Shown here piece by piece: positions 1 through 12,112 of a stretch of 64,000 nucleotides of DNA. This DNA is from Candidatus Planktophila lacus. Its GTDB lineage: Bacteria > Actinomycetota > Actinomycetes > Nanopelagicales > Nanopelagicaceae. Made by a program: the position numbers and the translations under genes. The DNA is taken from NCBI RefSeq assembly GCF_002287925.1, contig NZ_CP016769.1, forward strand, positions 434,001 through 498,000, given 5' to 3'. How positions within the stretch are numbered: the first letter of the stretch is position 1; the number at the start of each line of letters is the position of its first letter. The notes below the pieces were generated by a model. It was not told the DNA's origin. It did no database searches and saw nothing but the letters and a program-made list of their open reading frames with translations.

Positions 1-2501
<2,501 letters not shown>

Positions 2502-2510
2502 TCTGTACCC

Positions 2511-2648
2511 ATGATTAACCAATCGGCTTTGACCAACCTGGCCTCTGAAACCGTACGCGAACTTCCTGCATCTCCTGTTGCTTTCGGCGTCGGCACATTT
2601 ATCGTCTTTGTAGTCTTTCTCTATCTAGTACTTCGTCTAGATCAATAA
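2511..2648 (+). CDS. small single-pass membrane protein, 45 aa, unknown function
   Basis: A short frame between ligA and nadD encodes 45 residues: a polar N-terminus of about 22 residues, then one hydrophobic helix (VAFGVGTFIVFVVFLYLVL) ending in RLDQ. A TAGTCT hexamer at 2499-2504, which includes the ligA stop codon, lies exactly 6 nt before the ATG, matching the leaderless-promoter spacing seen at other genes here. There is no Shine-Dalgarno sequence. Small membrane proteins upstream of nadD are familiar in actinobacteria, but no function can be assigned from sequence. Confidence 0.7.
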   Translation: MINQSALTNLASETVRELPASPVAFGVGTFIVFVVFLYLVLRLDQ

Positions 2649-2672
2649 TTTTTCTCACTAGGGAAATTTCAT

Positions 2673-3227
2673 TTGGCAAAGATCGCTATCTACGGCGGAA
2701 CATTTGATCCTATTCATTTAGGTCACCTTCACGTAATAACCGAACTATTAACTCGCGAGATAGCAGATCGAATTCTTTTAGTTCCAGCAGGACAGCCCCG
2801 CTTGCGAGATCAAGAACCAGTTGCAGCAGGTTCAGATCGTCGCGCAATGTGCCAGGCAGCGTTAAAGGATTTAGCTCCTGAAATTGCTAGCCGCGTAGAA
2901 GTAAATCCAATTGAAATTCTGCGCTCCGGCCCGAGTTACAGCATCGATACCGTCTTCGCTGTTGCCCAGACTTATCCGGGAGATCAAATACTTTTGATTT
3001 TAGGCACAGATGCCTTTAGCAAGATCGCAGATTGGCATCGCAGCAAAGAATTACAGGATATGGTCGACTTCATTGTTATCGATCGCCCAGACTTTCCAGG
3101 TTCGCCGAATCTGGATATCAATGCGCTCAACGTATCTGCAACTGCGGTACGCGCTGGTGAGATAGAAAGTGTTTCACCGCAGGTAGCCGCTTATATAAAG
3201 GAGCACAACCTCTATGCCAGCAAGTAA
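2673..3227 (+). CDS. nadD: nicotinate-mononucleotide adenylyltransferase NadD
   Basis: The 184-aa protein has the nucleotidyltransferase signature GTFDPIHLGH at residues 9-18 and the C-terminal VSATAVR motif (ISxTxxR type). It joins ATP and nicotinate mononucleotide to give deamido-NAD in NAD synthesis. The start is a TTG preceded by an AGGGAAA ribosome-binding site. The gene overlaps rsfS by 14 nt. The order nadD-rsfS-phosphatase matches mycobacterial Rv2421c-Rv2420c-Rv2419c. It is a little shorter than the usual 190-220 residues, with no core motif missing. Confidence 0.93.
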   Translation: MAKIAIYGGTFDPIHLGHLHVITELLTREIADRILLVPAGQPRLRDQEPVAAGSDRRAMCQAALKDLAPEIASRVEVNPIEILRSGPSYSIDTVFAVAQTYPGDQILLILGTDAFSKIADWHRSKELQDMVDFIVIDRPDFPGSPNLDINALNVSATAVRAGEIESVSPQVAAYIKEHNLYASK

Positions 3228-3591
3228 GAGCGTTACAGAGTTAACTCAAGTTGCAGCCCGCGCTGCCGCTGAAAAATTTGGCACGGAGATGATCGCTATC
3301 GATCTTTCAGATCAGATGGTTCTCTCAGAAGTATTTCTCATTATTACCGGTGCAAATATCCGCCAAGTCGATGCCATTGCAGATGAGGTTGAAGAAAAAC
3401 TCCGTTTGATTGGTGAGAAGCCGGCCCGCCGCGAAGGCACCGACGAATGGGTGTTGCTTGATTATTCAGATCTAGTTGTACATATCCAAAGTAGCGAACT
3501 GCGCCGTTATTACATGCTCGATCGCCTCTGGAATGATTGCCCAACAATTGAACTCGATGTCGTAAAGGAAACTGTGGCTGATGGCAGGTAA
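3214..3591 (+). CDS. rsfS: ribosome silencing factor RsfS
   Basis: This 125-aa protein of the RsfS/Iojap family binds ribosomal protein L14 and blocks joining of the ribosomal subunits when nutrients are scarce. Typical segments are LSDQMVLSEVFLIITGANIRQVDAIADEVE and the later DEWVLLDYSDLVVHIQ stretch that leads to a YYMLDRLW end. The ATG at 3214 lies inside the end of nadD, and the stop lies inside the next gene, so the three genes are translationally coupled. Confidence 0.93.
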   Translation: MPASKSVTELTQVAARAAAEKFGTEMIAIDLSDQMVLSEVFLIITGANIRQVDAIADEVEEKLRLIGEKPARREGTDEWVLLDYSDLVVHIQSSELRRYYMLDRLWNDCPTIELDVVKETVADGR

Positions 3592-4249
3592 GAATAATCG
3601 CATTCTTCTCTGGCGCCATGGCCAGACTGATTGGAACGTTGTAAACCGTTTTCAGGGACACTCTGATATCGAGTTAAATAACGTTGGAATTTATCAAGCG
3701 CAGCTTGCCGCACCGATTATTGCAGGCATGGAGCCAACTGCAATTTTAAGTAGCGATTTGTCTCGTGCTCGCGTTACCGCATCAAAACTTGGCGAGATCG
3801 TAAATATGGAAGTGCTAGTTGACGAACGTTTACGTGAAACCAACGGGGGACACTGGGAAGGTAAGACCGGCGCTGAAAATCGCGCGGCAGATTTAGAAAA
3901 TTTTGTGCGTTGGATCGATGGAAACGATAACCCTGCAGGAACTATTGGTGAGAGTCGGAGCCAAGTTGCAGCGCGTGCAAGTGCAGCAATCGATGAGTTC
4001 TTAGGCGATAAAGAGAATCAATTAATTGTTGTTGCAACACATGGCGGTACTGCGCGTTGTTTAATCGGTCATTATCTACATCTACCGATGGCGCATTGGG
4101 GAAAGATCGGCGGGCTTTCAAATGCGCGCTGGTCTATTTTGCAGACTAGCCCTAAGGGTTGGCACTTAGCCGAACATAACGCCGGCTCTATCTTGGAGCC
4201 GGTATTCGGTGAAGAATCTGGCGCTGATGTGCCAGATCACGTGCGCTAG
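3581..4249 (+). CDS. histidine phosphatase family protein, GpgP-like
   Basis: A 222-aa protein with the phosphoglycerate-mutase-like signature LLWRHGQTDWN (catalytic RHG at 12-14) and the second catalytic histidine in VVATHGGTARC. In mycobacteria the gene in this place (after nadD and rsfS) encodes glucosyl-3-phosphoglycerate phosphatase GpgP, so that role is possible here. Whether this organism makes glucosylglycerate or methylglucose polymers cannot be seen in the window. Other substrates, such as sugar phosphates or the cobalamin precursor, remain possible. It overlaps rsfS by 11 nt. Confidence 0.82.
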   Translation: MAGKNNRILLWRHGQTDWNVVNRFQGHSDIELNNVGIYQAQLAAPIIAGMEPTAILSSDLSRARVTASKLGEIVNMEVLVDERLRETNGGHWEGKTGAENRAADLENFVRWIDGNDNPAGTIGESRSQVAARASAAIDEFLGDKENQLIVVATHGGTARCLIGHYLHLPMAHWGKIGGLSNARWSILQTSPKGWHLAEHNAGSILEPVFGEESGADVPDHVR

Positions 4250-4270
4250 AGTTACCCTCTCGTACAGCAC

Positions 4271-4343
4271 GGGGATATGGCGCAGTTGGTAGCGCGCTTC
4301 CATGGCATGGAAGAGGTCAGGGGTTCGAATCCCCTTATCTCCA
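4271..4343 (+). tRNA. tRNA-Ala (GGC anticodon)
   Basis: A normal cloverleaf can be drawn: acceptor GGGGATA with TATCTCC, a GCGC D stem, anticodon stem CTTCC/GGAAG around loop ATGGCAT (anticodon GGC), and T arm AGGGG-TTCGAAT-CCCCT. The discriminator is A, as expected for alanine. No CCA is encoded. Confidence 0.93.
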
Positions 4344-4391
4344 CTCAAGTTATTTAAAATATTTAATTTAAATGAAAAGAATGGAAAGTAA

Positions 4392-5306
4392 ATGTCTATC
4401 GTCACCACAATTCCACGTGGCTGGAACGCATCAGACATCGGTGATCTCACTGGCAAATCTTTCTTAATCACAGGTGGCACCAGCGGTATCGGGAAAGAGG
4501 CCGCGCTCGAACTTGCTCGCGCAGGTGCACACGTAACAATTACCGCACGTGATGCCGCCAAAGGTTCTGCAGTTGTCGCCGAGATCGCTAAAGAACGCGT
4601 TGACTTCAAGCTCCTTGATTTAGCAGACCTAGCATCGGTTAAAAAATTTGCTAAGGAATTTACCAAGCCAGTTGATGTGCTGATTCTTAACGCAGGCGTT
4701 ATGGCGACACCGTTTTCGCTAACTAAAGATGGCTTTGAAATGCAGATGGGCACCAATCATTTGGGTCACTTTGCGCTAACTGGTTTACTGCGTGAAAAAG
4801 TTAGCGAAAGAATCGTTGCTGTTTCTTCACAGATGCATCGCGCTGCCCGCATCTCTGGAATATCTTCAGATGAGCTACGCAATCGCTCTCGCGGAATCGG
4901 CGCCTACAACCCTTGGTCGGCATATGCCTTAAGCAAACTTGCTAACTTACTTTTCATCCATGAATTCGAACGTCGCAGCAATCGCAATGGCTGGAATATC
5001 GAAGCAGTGGCTGCTCACCCAGGTTATGCCGCAACCAATTTAATTAGCGGAGCATCTGTACAAGATCGCGCTGGCGCACTTGCCAATGCGCTATTTGCGC
5101 AGAGCGCCGGACGTGGTGCGCTACCAACGCTCTGCGCCGCAACTTTTCCAGGGTTATATGGCGCCTCATATATCGGGCCTGATGGATTTATGGAGATGCG
5201 CGGTAATCCCAAACTCACCCGCGCCGCTGCAATTGCATATGATCAACAAATAGCTGCGCAATTATGGAGCGTTAGCGAAGAACTGACTGGCGTTACTTGG
5301 GGCTAA
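4392..5306 (+). CDS. short-chain dehydrogenase/reductase (retinol dehydrogenase-like)
   Basis: This 304-aa protein is a classical SDR: TGGTSGIGKEAALELARAGA glycine-rich NAD(P)-binding motif near residue 30, LILNAGVM (NNAG equivalent), and the catalytic SAYALSK (YxxxK) near residue 180. It resembles the retinol dehydrogenase/protochlorophyllide reductase-like branch. It should reduce or oxidise a small carbonyl or alcohol in the cytoplasm. The substrate is unknown. It lies alone between tRNA-Ala and leuS, preceded by a weak GGAAAG ribosome-binding site. Confidence 0.8.
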   Translation: MSIVTTIPRGWNASDIGDLTGKSFLITGGTSGIGKEAALELARAGAHVTITARDAAKGSAVVAEIAKERVDFKLLDLADLASVKKFAKEFTKPVDVLILNAGVMATPFSLTKDGFEMQMGTNHLGHFALTGLLREKVSERIVAVSSQMHRAARISGISSDELRNRSRGIGAYNPWSAYALSKLANLLFIHEFERRSNRNGWNIEAVAAHPGYAATNLISGASVQDRAGALANALFAQSAGRGALPTLCAATFPGLYGASYIGPDGFMEMRGNPKLTRAAAIAYDQQIAAQLWSVSEELTGVTWG

Positions 5307-5325
5307 AGCCCGATAAACTAAGTTA

Positions 5326-7806
5326 ATGACCACTTCACGCGATGAACAAACGCATGCTGCGTATGACTTCGCCTATGTGCAAGAGAAGTGGCTTCCAGTT
5401 TGGGACAAATTAGAGCCATTTAAATCAGGTCGCGCCGACGATAAGCGCCCTAAGAAATATGTCTTGGATATGTTTCCTTATCCCTCTGGTGATCTACATA
5501 TGGGCCACGCTGAGGCATATGCACTCGGTGATGTGATTGCGCGTTACTGGATCCAAAAAGGTTTTAACGTCATGCACCCAATTGGTTGGGATGCCTTCGG
5601 TCTACCAGCTGAAAACGCAGCAATTAAGCGCAATGAAGATCCGCGCATCTGGACCTACGAAAATATTGCAACGCAGAAAGCATCGATGCGTCGTTACGCA
5701 TGTTCTTTCGACTGGGATCGCGTCTTTAACACATGCGATCCTGAGTACTACAAATGGAACCAATGGTTATTTATCGAACTTCATAAACGCGGTCTTGCTT
5801 ACCGTAAAGATAGCGCCGTTAACTGGTGTCCAGGATGTCAGACAGTTCTTGCCAACGAGCAAGTAGTCGCTGGCCTTTGCGAACGCTGTGACACAGCAGT
5901 AACCAAGAAGAAGTTAAATCAGTGGTATTTCAAGATCACTGATTACGCCGATCGCTTGCTCGATGATATGAAAGAGCTCGAAGGTAAGTGGCCAGATAAA
6001 GTCCTTACGATGCAGCGCAACTGGATCGGTCGCTCACAAGGTGCCAACGTTAACTTCGTTATCGAAGGCCGCACAGAACCTGTAACGATCTACACAACCC
6101 GCCCCGATACTTTGTACGGCGCAACCTTTATGGTCGTTGCTGTTGACTCTGAGCTCGCGGCAGAACTTGCTAGCGGCACACCTGCTGAAAGTGAATTTAA
6201 AACGTATCTTGAATCCGTAAAGGCGGCCTCGGATATCGATCGCCTGGCAACAGATCGCCCAAAGAGCGGTGTCTTCTTGCAGCGTTATGCGATCAACCCA
6301 GTAAATGGTGAGAAGTTACCGATCTGGGCATCAGATTATGTTTTAGCTGATTACGGAACCGGTGCGATCATGGCCGTTCCAGCACACGATCAACGCGACT
6401 TAGATTTTGCCCGCGCCATGAAACTTCCAGTGCGCGTTGTTGTGCAAAGCGATGAAGAAGATCCAAGCGTTTCAGGCGTTGCCACAACAGGCGATGGAAA
6501 GATGATTAATTCAGGTTCTTTAAATGGACTTAACAAAACAGACGCAATTACTGCAATCAATAAGCAGTTAGAGGCAGATGGACTTGGAAAATCAGCACGT
6601 AACTACCGTCTGCGCGATTGGCTTGTTTCGCGCCAGCGTTACTGGGGCACACCAATTCCAATCGTTCACTGTGAAAAGTGCGGCGAAATTCCGGTTCCAG
6701 CAGATCAACTGCCACTCACTCTTCCTGATGCTAAAGGTCTTGATCTAAAGCCGAAGGGTCAATCACCACTTGCTGCAGCAACTGATTGGGTTAATACCTC
6801 TTGTCCAAAGTGCGGCGCAGCAGCGCTTCGCGATACTGACACGATGGATACCTTCGTTGATTCTTCTTGGTACTTCCTGCGTTATCCATCTTCAACTAAC
6901 CATAACGAACCATTCTCACGCGCCGATATCGATACCTGGTTGCCAGTTGATCAATATGTTGGTGGCGTAACCCATGCAATCTTGCACCTGCTTTATTCAC
7001 GTTTCTTCACAAAAGTTTTGCATGACATCGGAATGCTTGGCTTTACCGAACCATTTACCCGCCTGCTAAATCAAGGCATGGTTGTTATGGATGGTTCTGC
7101 GATGTCGAAATCACGTGGCAACTTGGTTCGTCTCTCTGATGAACTCGAAAACCATGGCGTCGATGCGATCCGTTTATCAATGGTCTTCTCAGGTCCGCCT
7201 GAAGATGATGTTGATTGGGCCGATGTTTCACCATCTGGTTCGGTTAAATTCTTAAGTCGCGCTTGGCGTTTATCGGGCGATGTCACATCACAGCCGGGCG
7301 TTGACTTCGCATCTGGCAATATCGCACTTCGTAAAGCAACGCATAAAGCTTTGCACGATGCCGCATTCGCCGTTGAATCCTTCCGCTTTAACGTTGCCAT
7401 CGCGCGCGTTATGGAGTTAGTAAATGCAACGCGTAAGGCGATTGATTCAGGTCCAGGAGCTGCAGATCCTGCAGTTCGTGAAGCAGTTGAAGCAATTGCG
7501 ATCATGCTCTCACTTGTTGCTCCATTTACCGCTGAAGAAATGTGGGATCGCCTAGGCCATAAGCCAGCGATTGCAACTGCCGGATGGCCAGTTGTGGATG
7601 AAAAACTATTGGTTGCAGATGCGGTTGAAGCCGTTATCCAGATCAACGGCAAGATCAAAGAGCGCATCGAAGTTCCACCAACAATTACCGATGCCGAGAT
7701 CGAAGCGTTAGCGCTAGCCCACCCAACAATTGCCGCTGAGTTAAATGGTGCAACGCCGAAGAAAGTTATCGCGCGCGCTCCAAAGATCGTAAATATCGTT
7801 CTTTAG
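5326..7806 (+). CDS. leuS: leucyl-tRNA synthetase
   Basis: An 826-aa class Ia synthetase that charges tRNA-Leu. HMGH is at residues 58-61 (HIGH signature), zinc-binding Cys pairs follow (CPGC and CERC), then an editing domain with the [12 protein letters not shown] threonine-rich motif, and AMSKS near 592-596 (KMSKS). The C-terminus ends in the usual VNIVL. A TAAACT element at 5314-5319 lies exactly 6 nt before the ATG with no Shine-Dalgarno sequence, suggesting a leaderless transcript. No T-box leader fits into the 19-nt gap. Confidence 0.97.
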   Translation: MTTSRDEQTHAAYDFAYVQEKWLPVWDKLEPFKSGRADDKRPKKYVLDMFPYPSGDLHMGHAEAYALGDVIARYWIQKGFNVMHPIGWDAFGLPAENAAIKRNEDPRIWTYENIATQKASMRRYACSFDWDRVFNTCDPEYYKWNQWLFIELHKRGLAYRKDSAVNWCPGCQTVLANEQVVAGLCERCDTAVTKKKLNQWYFKITDYADRLLDDMKELEGKWPDKVLTMQRNWIGRSQGANVNFVIEGRTEPVTIYTTRPDTLYGATFMVVAVDSELAAELASGTPAESEFKTYLESVKAASDIDRLATDRPKSGVFLQRYAINPVNGEKLPIWASDYVLADYGTGAIMAVPAHDQRDLDFARAMKLPVRVVVQSDEEDPSVSGVATTGDGKMINSGSLNGLNKTDAITAINKQLEADGLGKSARNYRLRDWLVSRQRYWGTPIPIVHCEKCGEIPVPADQLPLTLPDAKGLDLKPKGQSPLAAATDWVNTSCPKCGAAALRDTDTMDTFVDSSWYFLRYPSSTNHNEPFSRADIDTWLPVDQYVGGVTHAILHLLYSRFFTKVLHDIGMLGFTEPFTRLLNQGMVVMDGSAMSKSRGNLVRLSDELENHGVDAIRLSMVFSGPPEDDVDWADVSPSGSVKFLSRAWRLSGDVTSQPGVDFASGNIALRKATHKALHDAAFAVESFRFNVAIARVMELVNATRKAIDSGPGAADPAVREAVEAIAIMLSLVAPFTAEEMWDRLGHKPAIATAGWPVVDEKLLVADAVEAVIQINGKIKERIEVPPTITDAEIEALALAHPTIAAELNGATPKKVIARAPKIVNIVL

Positions 7807-7875
7807 ATCGTTATTTAGCCACAACCTACTTATCTTCTTTTATCAACAAAGTTAAAGCCCTGCACAATCTGGGCC

Positions 7876-8490
7876 ATGAATTCCATACTTGAAAACTTTC
7901 GCTCCTGGTGGAGCCATATCTCCTTCACCTCGCCCCAGAAACGCTCACTGCTCGCGCTTTCTGCAATTGTTGTTGCAACATCTGCCTTCTTTGTAGTCCG
8001 CGGCACCTCGCAAGAAATCGAAGTCGTTGCACCCGAATTAACTATGGTCGAAAGCGTTACGCAGGTAACCGTTGATGTCGCAGGCGCCGTTGTAAATCCC
8101 GGCGTTTATTCACTGCCAATTAATTCACGAGTAATTGATGCGATAAAGGCGGCCGGCGATACCGTTAAGGGCGCCGATGTTTCAGATATAAATCTGGCGC
8201 GCATCATCAAAGATGGCGAACAGGTTTATATATATCCACCGCAGAAAGGTGGCAGCGCTGCGCGCGTATCGCCACAGCGCGCCAAGGCGAAGCTAACCGG
8301 CCCAATTTCGCTAAATCGTGCCAGTGCAAAAGAGCTTGAATCACTTGATGGAATCGGCCCCGTACTTGCCGCGCGCATCGTTGCCTATCGAAAAATAAAT
8401 GGACCGTTCTTAACAGTTGAAGATCTGCTTAAGGTCTCTGGGATAGGCACTGCAAAGTACGGGCAATTTAAAGAGAAGTTACGCGTCTAA
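7876..8490 (+). CDS. comEA: ComEA-like DNA-binding competence protein
   Basis: A 204-aa protein with one N-terminal membrane helix (about 24-42), a SLBB domain (VTVDVAGAVVNPGVYSLP) and a C-terminal helix-hairpin-helix pair (LNRASAKELESLDGIGPVLAARIVAYR). This is the ComEA layout: a membrane-anchored receptor that binds double-stranded DNA and passes it to the ComEC channel. comEC follows directly. The pair suggests DNA uptake, although the pilus genes needed for transformation are not in the window. Confidence 0.92.
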   Translation: MNSILENFRSWWSHISFTSPQKRSLLALSAIVVATSAFFVVRGTSQEIEVVAPELTMVESVTQVTVDVAGAVVNPGVYSLPINSRVIDAIKAAGDTVKGADVSDINLARIIKDGEQVYIYPPQKGGSAARVSPQRAKAKLTGPISLNRASAKELESLDGIGPVLAARIVAYRKINGPFLTVEDLLKVSGIGTAKYGQFKEKLRV

Positions 8491-8552
8491 TTGATTACCG
8501 CGCCTTAGCTTTAGGAGGGGCGGTTTGGGTTGGTGCACTTACGCAAAGTTGG

Positions 8553-10664
8553 ATGGCGCCGTGGCGAATTTCCCTCGGCGCCATCTGCTTTGTTTTGCTG
8601 GCGATTTCACAGAAGAAGCGCCGGGTAATCGTTCTGGTAATTGCGCTGACTTTGGGTTCAGTGGTTATGTCGATGCGCCAGCAGAGTCTGGAATCGAGCG
8701 CGGTTGCCAATTACTTTCAAAGCACCGTTGAAGTAAGGGCGCAAATAACTACCGATCCACAGCGCACTGCTAAGCGGGTAAGCGGACAGAACTTCTTGCC
8801 ACCGAGTTATAGCTTTCTGGCATCGCTACGGCAGATTGATAGCGGTAGCGAAAAGTTCAATCTGCGAACACCGGTGCGGATTATTACTTCCGATAAGAGC
8901 GTGGTTGGCCTGCTTCCTGGTCAGTGGATTTCCTTGAGTGCCAGCGTCTTGGAAAGTAAAGAGGCGCGCACTGGTGCGCTCTTGATTGCACGCGGTTCGG
9001 TTACAGCAACTACCGAAGCAAGTTCATGGGCGAAATCTTTAGCGGCGATCCGTTTAGGACTTCGCAACGCAAGTGGTTCAGGAGATGGCGCATCGCTTAT
9101 CCCCGGAATGGTTCTGGGGGATACCTCACTGCAGAGTGATCAATTCAAGAGCGATATGCGCAGATCTGGGTTAACGCATCTAGTCGCAGTAAGCGGTGCC
9201 AACTTTGCAATCGTTTCGGCATTTGTCTTATGGTGCATGCAATTTCTCTTTCGCAGTATGCGTTTTCGCATTATTGCCACTGCGATCGCGCTTATTTGTT
9301 TTATCGCACTGGTTCGTCCATCGCCATCGGTTCTGCGTGCTGCAGCAATGGCTGCGGTGTTACTTATCTCTTACGGAACCAGACGCGGTGCTGATTCATT
9401 GCCGGCGTTGGGATTTGCGATCGCACTGGTTGTTGTCGGTGATCCGTGGCAGGCGCGCGAACCAGGTTTTGCGCTCTCTGTTCTGGCAACTGCTGGTTTG
9501 CTGCTCTATGCACCGCGGGTTACCAATTTCTTCGCACGTGGTGTGCCGAAGTTATTGGCACAAGCTGCTGCGCCACCGATTGCAGCGATGGTCTTCTGCG
9601 CGCCTGTCATCGTTGCTTTATCTGGCTTTCTATCTCCCGCTTCGTTATTTGCAAATCTCTTTGCCGCACCTGCCGTCGCACCGATTACGATCACCGGCTT
9701 TATCGCAGCGCTGATTTCACCGCTCTTTCCGCAACTTTCTACCTTGCTAATTACCTGCATTAAACCTTTAGCGATCTGGATCGCCTGGGTTGCAGATTGG
9801 GCCGCCGGTTATCGCGTCTTAACTCTGCAGAAAGGATTGATTGGCTTTCTAGTTATTGCCGTTGTTATTGCGCTCTTCTTGCTTGCGCCAAAGCGGTTGG
9901 TAGCAACCGTTGTTATCTTGGTAGTGAGCCTTTCCTATCTGCAACGCTTTCCAGCAGGGGATTGGCAGGTTGCCAATTGCGATATCGGACAAGGCGATGG
10001 CGCCGCAATTAACTTGGGCGACCACCGCGCAATTGTTATTGATACTGGCCCCGATCCGGAAGCGATTGATCGTTGTTTAAAACAACTTGGTGTACGCGAG
10101 ATTCCACTTTTGATAATTACCCATGGCCATGCCGATCACATCGCAGGTTGGCCAGGTGTAATCAAGGGGCGCAAGATTGACCTGACTTGGTATCAAAATG
10201 TAAAGCGTGGTGCACGTGCGCAATTGCAAAGCACACAAGGCCCAGTTGATATTGAAGTCTTATGGCCAGATTCCGGAATTTACGATCCTAATAACTCAAG
10301 TATCGCGGTACGTATTACAACTTCGGATTACACACTCTTTGCTGGTGGAGATATGGAGCCGTTATCGCAGAGTTTGATCGCATCAACTACAAGTGAAGTC
10401 GATATCTATAAAGTCTGCCATCACGGTTCGGCATATCAAGATGAGATCTTTACCAAGGCGCTCTCGCCACAAGTTGCGATGATTAGCGTTGGCGCGGGAA
10501 ATAGTTATGGCCATCCGGCGCCTGCCACCCTTGAACTATTGGAGGCGACAGGCGCTAAAGTACTGCGTACCGACAGAGATGGCGCGATCGCAATTAGCGC
10601 CCGTAACCATCGCCTTAAGGTGCGAACCAGCAGATCAAAGTTAACCTTTCTCCGTTGGGAATGA
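8553..10664 (+). CDS. comEC: ComEC/Rec2 DNA-uptake channel with metallo-beta-lactamase domain
   Basis: About 703 aa: N-terminal OB-like region, a multi-helix competence domain (LTHLVAVSGANFAIVSAF; PSPSVLRAAAMA) and a C-terminal metallo-beta-lactamase domain with THGHADHIAGWPG. It carries single-stranded DNA across the membrane, and the C-terminal domain is thought to degrade the other strand. The start is unclear. The first in-frame ATG is 8553, but the frame is open from 8472 and the residues encoded from 8490 (IDYRALALGGAVWVGALT) look like a normal ComEC N-terminal helix. No ATG, GTG or TTG precedes them, so an ATT start at 8490, overlapping the comEA stop, is possible. Confidence 0.92.
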   Translation: MAPWRISLGAICFVLLAISQKKRRVIVLVIALTLGSVVMSMRQQSLESSAVANYFQSTVEVRAQITTDPQRTAKRVSGQNFLPPSYSFLASLRQIDSGSEKFNLRTPVRIITSDKSVVGLLPGQWISLSASVLESKEARTGALLIARGSVTATTEASSWAKSLAAIRLGLRNASGSGDGASLIPGMVLGDTSLQSDQFKSDMRRSGLTHLVAVSGANFAIVSAFVLWCMQFLFRSMRFRIIATAIALICFIALVRPSPSVLRAAAMAAVLLISYGTRRGADSLPALGFAIALVVVGDPWQAREPGFALSVLATAGLLLYAPRVTNFFARGVPKLLAQAAAPPIAAMVFCAPVIVALSGFLSPASLFANLFAAPAVAPITITGFIAALISPLFPQLSTLLITCIKPLAIWIAWVADWAAGYRVLTLQKGLIGFLVIAVVIALFLLAPKRLVATVVILVVSLSYLQRFPAGDWQVANCDIGQGDGAAINLGDHRAIVIDTGPDPEAIDRCLKQLGVREIPLLIITHGHADHIAGWPGVIKGRKIDLTWYQNVKRGARAQLQSTQGPVDIEVLWPDSGIYDPNNSSIAVRITTSDYTLFAGGDMEPLSQSLIASTTSEVDIYKVCHHGSAYQDEIFTKALSPQVAMISVGAGNSYGHPAPATLELLEATGAKVLRTDRDGAIAISARNHRLKVRTSRSKLTFLRWE

Positions 10665-10711
10665 TTTTCTAAAAGAATTTAAGAAGAATTTAAGAGGAAA
10701 GGAGCCAAGCG

Positions 10712-11662
10712 ATGAACGATTTCTATCTCATCCTTGGCTCTGAAGCAGCGCTGGCAGATCGCGCGCTCTCTAAAATTTCTGCACAGTTAAAAGAGGAGAA
10801 AGCGGAAGTCACCACCATCTCTGCTGCAGATGCGATTGTCGGAGATATCTCTGATGCACTTGCCCCTTCGCTATTTTCCGAACGCCGCGCGCTAATCATT
10901 AAAGATCTGCAAGATCTACCTGAAGAATCTCGCGATGAAATAACTCGTTATCTACCCGAACCAGATGCCACAACTACGGTGATCTTCATTCATAAGGGCG
11001 GCGTAAAGGGTAAGGCGCTCCTTGATGCGATTAAGAAAGTTAAGCCAGAGATAATTGCCTGCGAGCCGCTAAAGAAAGATGCCGAGAAAGAGCAATTTGT
11101 CAAAGAGTTATTCCTGGATTCTGGCCGCAAGGCATCACCTGGCGCAGTTGCCGCCCTTGTCGGCGCACTCGGTGGTGATATGCGCGAGCTACAACAAGCA
11201 GTTTCGCAGATCGCACTCGATGCACCTGCGGGAGTAATTGATGAAAAATACATCGATGAATTCCACCAAGGCCGCGTTGAGACAACTGGCTTTGATGTTG
11301 CTGATGCAACTATTGATGGCAACTTACCAACTGCCTTAATTTCACTGCGCAGCGCAATTGAAACTGGCACAGATCCAGTAATGGTTACATCTGCAATCGC
11401 TTCCGCACTTCGCAGCCTGGCAAAAGTTTCTGGTTCTGCCACTGGTGCTAAATCTTTCGAACTTGCCGGACAACTCGGTATGGCGCCCTGGCAGATTGAT
11501 AAAGCCCGTCGCCAATTGCAAGGTTGGACGCCGCGCGCACTTTCCAAGGCGGTTCAAGCGATCGCTCTGGCAGATGCACAGGTAAAGGGAGCAGCGACAG
11601 ATCCGATCTATGCCCTCGAAAAAGCCTTGGCCACGATTACCGCTGCTCGCGCTGCTAGATAA
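10712..11662 (+). CDS. holA: DNA polymerase III subunit delta
   Basis: A 316-aa HolA protein, the clamp-loader subunit that opens the beta sliding clamp. It starts with the typical FYLILGSEAALADRAL and contains the LGGDMRELQQAVSQIAL stretch of the lid domain and a C-terminal helical collar region. It follows comEC by 47 nt with a clear AGGAAAGGAG ribosome-binding site before the ATG. comEA-comEC-holA is a common actinobacterial order. Length is slightly short but complete. Confidence 0.93.
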   Translation: MNDFYLILGSEAALADRALSKISAQLKEEKAEVTTISAADAIVGDISDALAPSLFSERRALIIKDLQDLPEESRDEITRYLPEPDATTTVIFIHKGGVKGKALLDAIKKVKPEIIACEPLKKDAEKEQFVKELFLDSGRKASPGAVAALVGALGGDMRELQQAVSQIALDAPAGVIDEKYIDEFHQGRVETTGFDVADATIDGNLPTALISLRSAIETGTDPVMVTSAIASALRSLAKVSGSATGAKSFELAGQLGMAPWQIDKARRQLQGWTPRALSKAVQAIALADAQVKGAATDPIYALEKALATITAARAAR

Positions 11663-11704
11663 CTCCCAGATAAGTCCTAAGTCAGGCGGGGATTTCAACC
11701 CAAT

Positions 11705-11734
11705 TTGAGCCTGCGCCCCCTGCGCTGATAACCT
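11705..11734 (+). promoter_or_regulatory. putative sigma70-type promoter of rpsT
   Basis: TTGAGC (11705-11710) and TAACCT (11729-11734) are separated by 18 nt and lie about 60 nt before the GTG start of rpsT. The gap between holA and rpsT is one of the longer ones in this gene block, which fits separate, high expression of a ribosomal protein gene. Assigned by eye only. Confidence 0.45.
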
Positions 11735-11793
11735 ACGCACCTGCCTGATTACCAAAAGGGTCATCAAAGCTTTCAACGTTCGGAGTAATACAC

Positions 11794-12063
11794 GTGGCAA
11801 ATATCAAGTCGCAGATCAAGCGCGTTAAGACCAATAACAAGGCGCAAGCTCGCAACAAGTCTGTCTCTTCATCTGTAAAGACCGCTGTTCGCAAATTCCG
11901 CGAAGCAGTCGTAAAGGGCGATGCAGCAACAACCACGACTGAACTCCGCGCCGCTTCAAAGGCTCTAGACGTTGCAGTAGCAAAGGGTGTTGTTCACCGT
12001 AACACTGCGGCAAATAAGAAGTCATCAATGGCTAAGGCAGCTGCCAAAGCCGGCGCTCGTTAA
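11794..12063 (+). CDS. rpsT: 30S ribosomal protein S20
   Basis: An 89-aa, lysine- and alanine-rich protein starting (M)[21 protein letters not shown], the standard S20 N-terminus, and ending in [22 protein letters not shown]20 binds 16S rRNA early in small-subunit assembly. The start is GTG with a GGAG ribosome-binding site about 10 nt upstream. rpsT next to holA and lepA is the usual actinobacterial context. Confidence 0.97.
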   Translation: MANIKSQIKRVKTNNKAQARNKSVSSSVKTAVRKFREAVVKGDAATTTTELRAASKALDVAVAKGVVHRNTAANKKSSMAKAAAKAGAR

Positions 12064-12112
12064 TTTTCTTTCCACCAGAATTAAAGCCCAAGTTAAGTTA
12101 GAGGTCGCATAA

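Noticed and set aside
5307-5325. T-box leader for leuS
   Set aside because: Only 19 nt separate it from the SDR gene, and a leaderless-type element fits instead.
7071-7667. 198-aa minus-strand frame opposite leuS
   Set aside because: Serine- and arginine-rich translation typical of the reverse frame of a highly expressed gene; leuS motifs are on the plus strand.
8525-8731. 68-aa frame with a perfect AGGAGG just upstream, inside comEC
   Set aside because: It overlaps the well-supported comEC frame entirely and its peptide has no recognisable pattern. The ribosome-binding site may be chance or may relate to the unclear comEC start.
10990-11547. 185-aa minus-strand frame opposite holA
   Set aside because: Shadow of holA; no motif, no ribosome-binding site.
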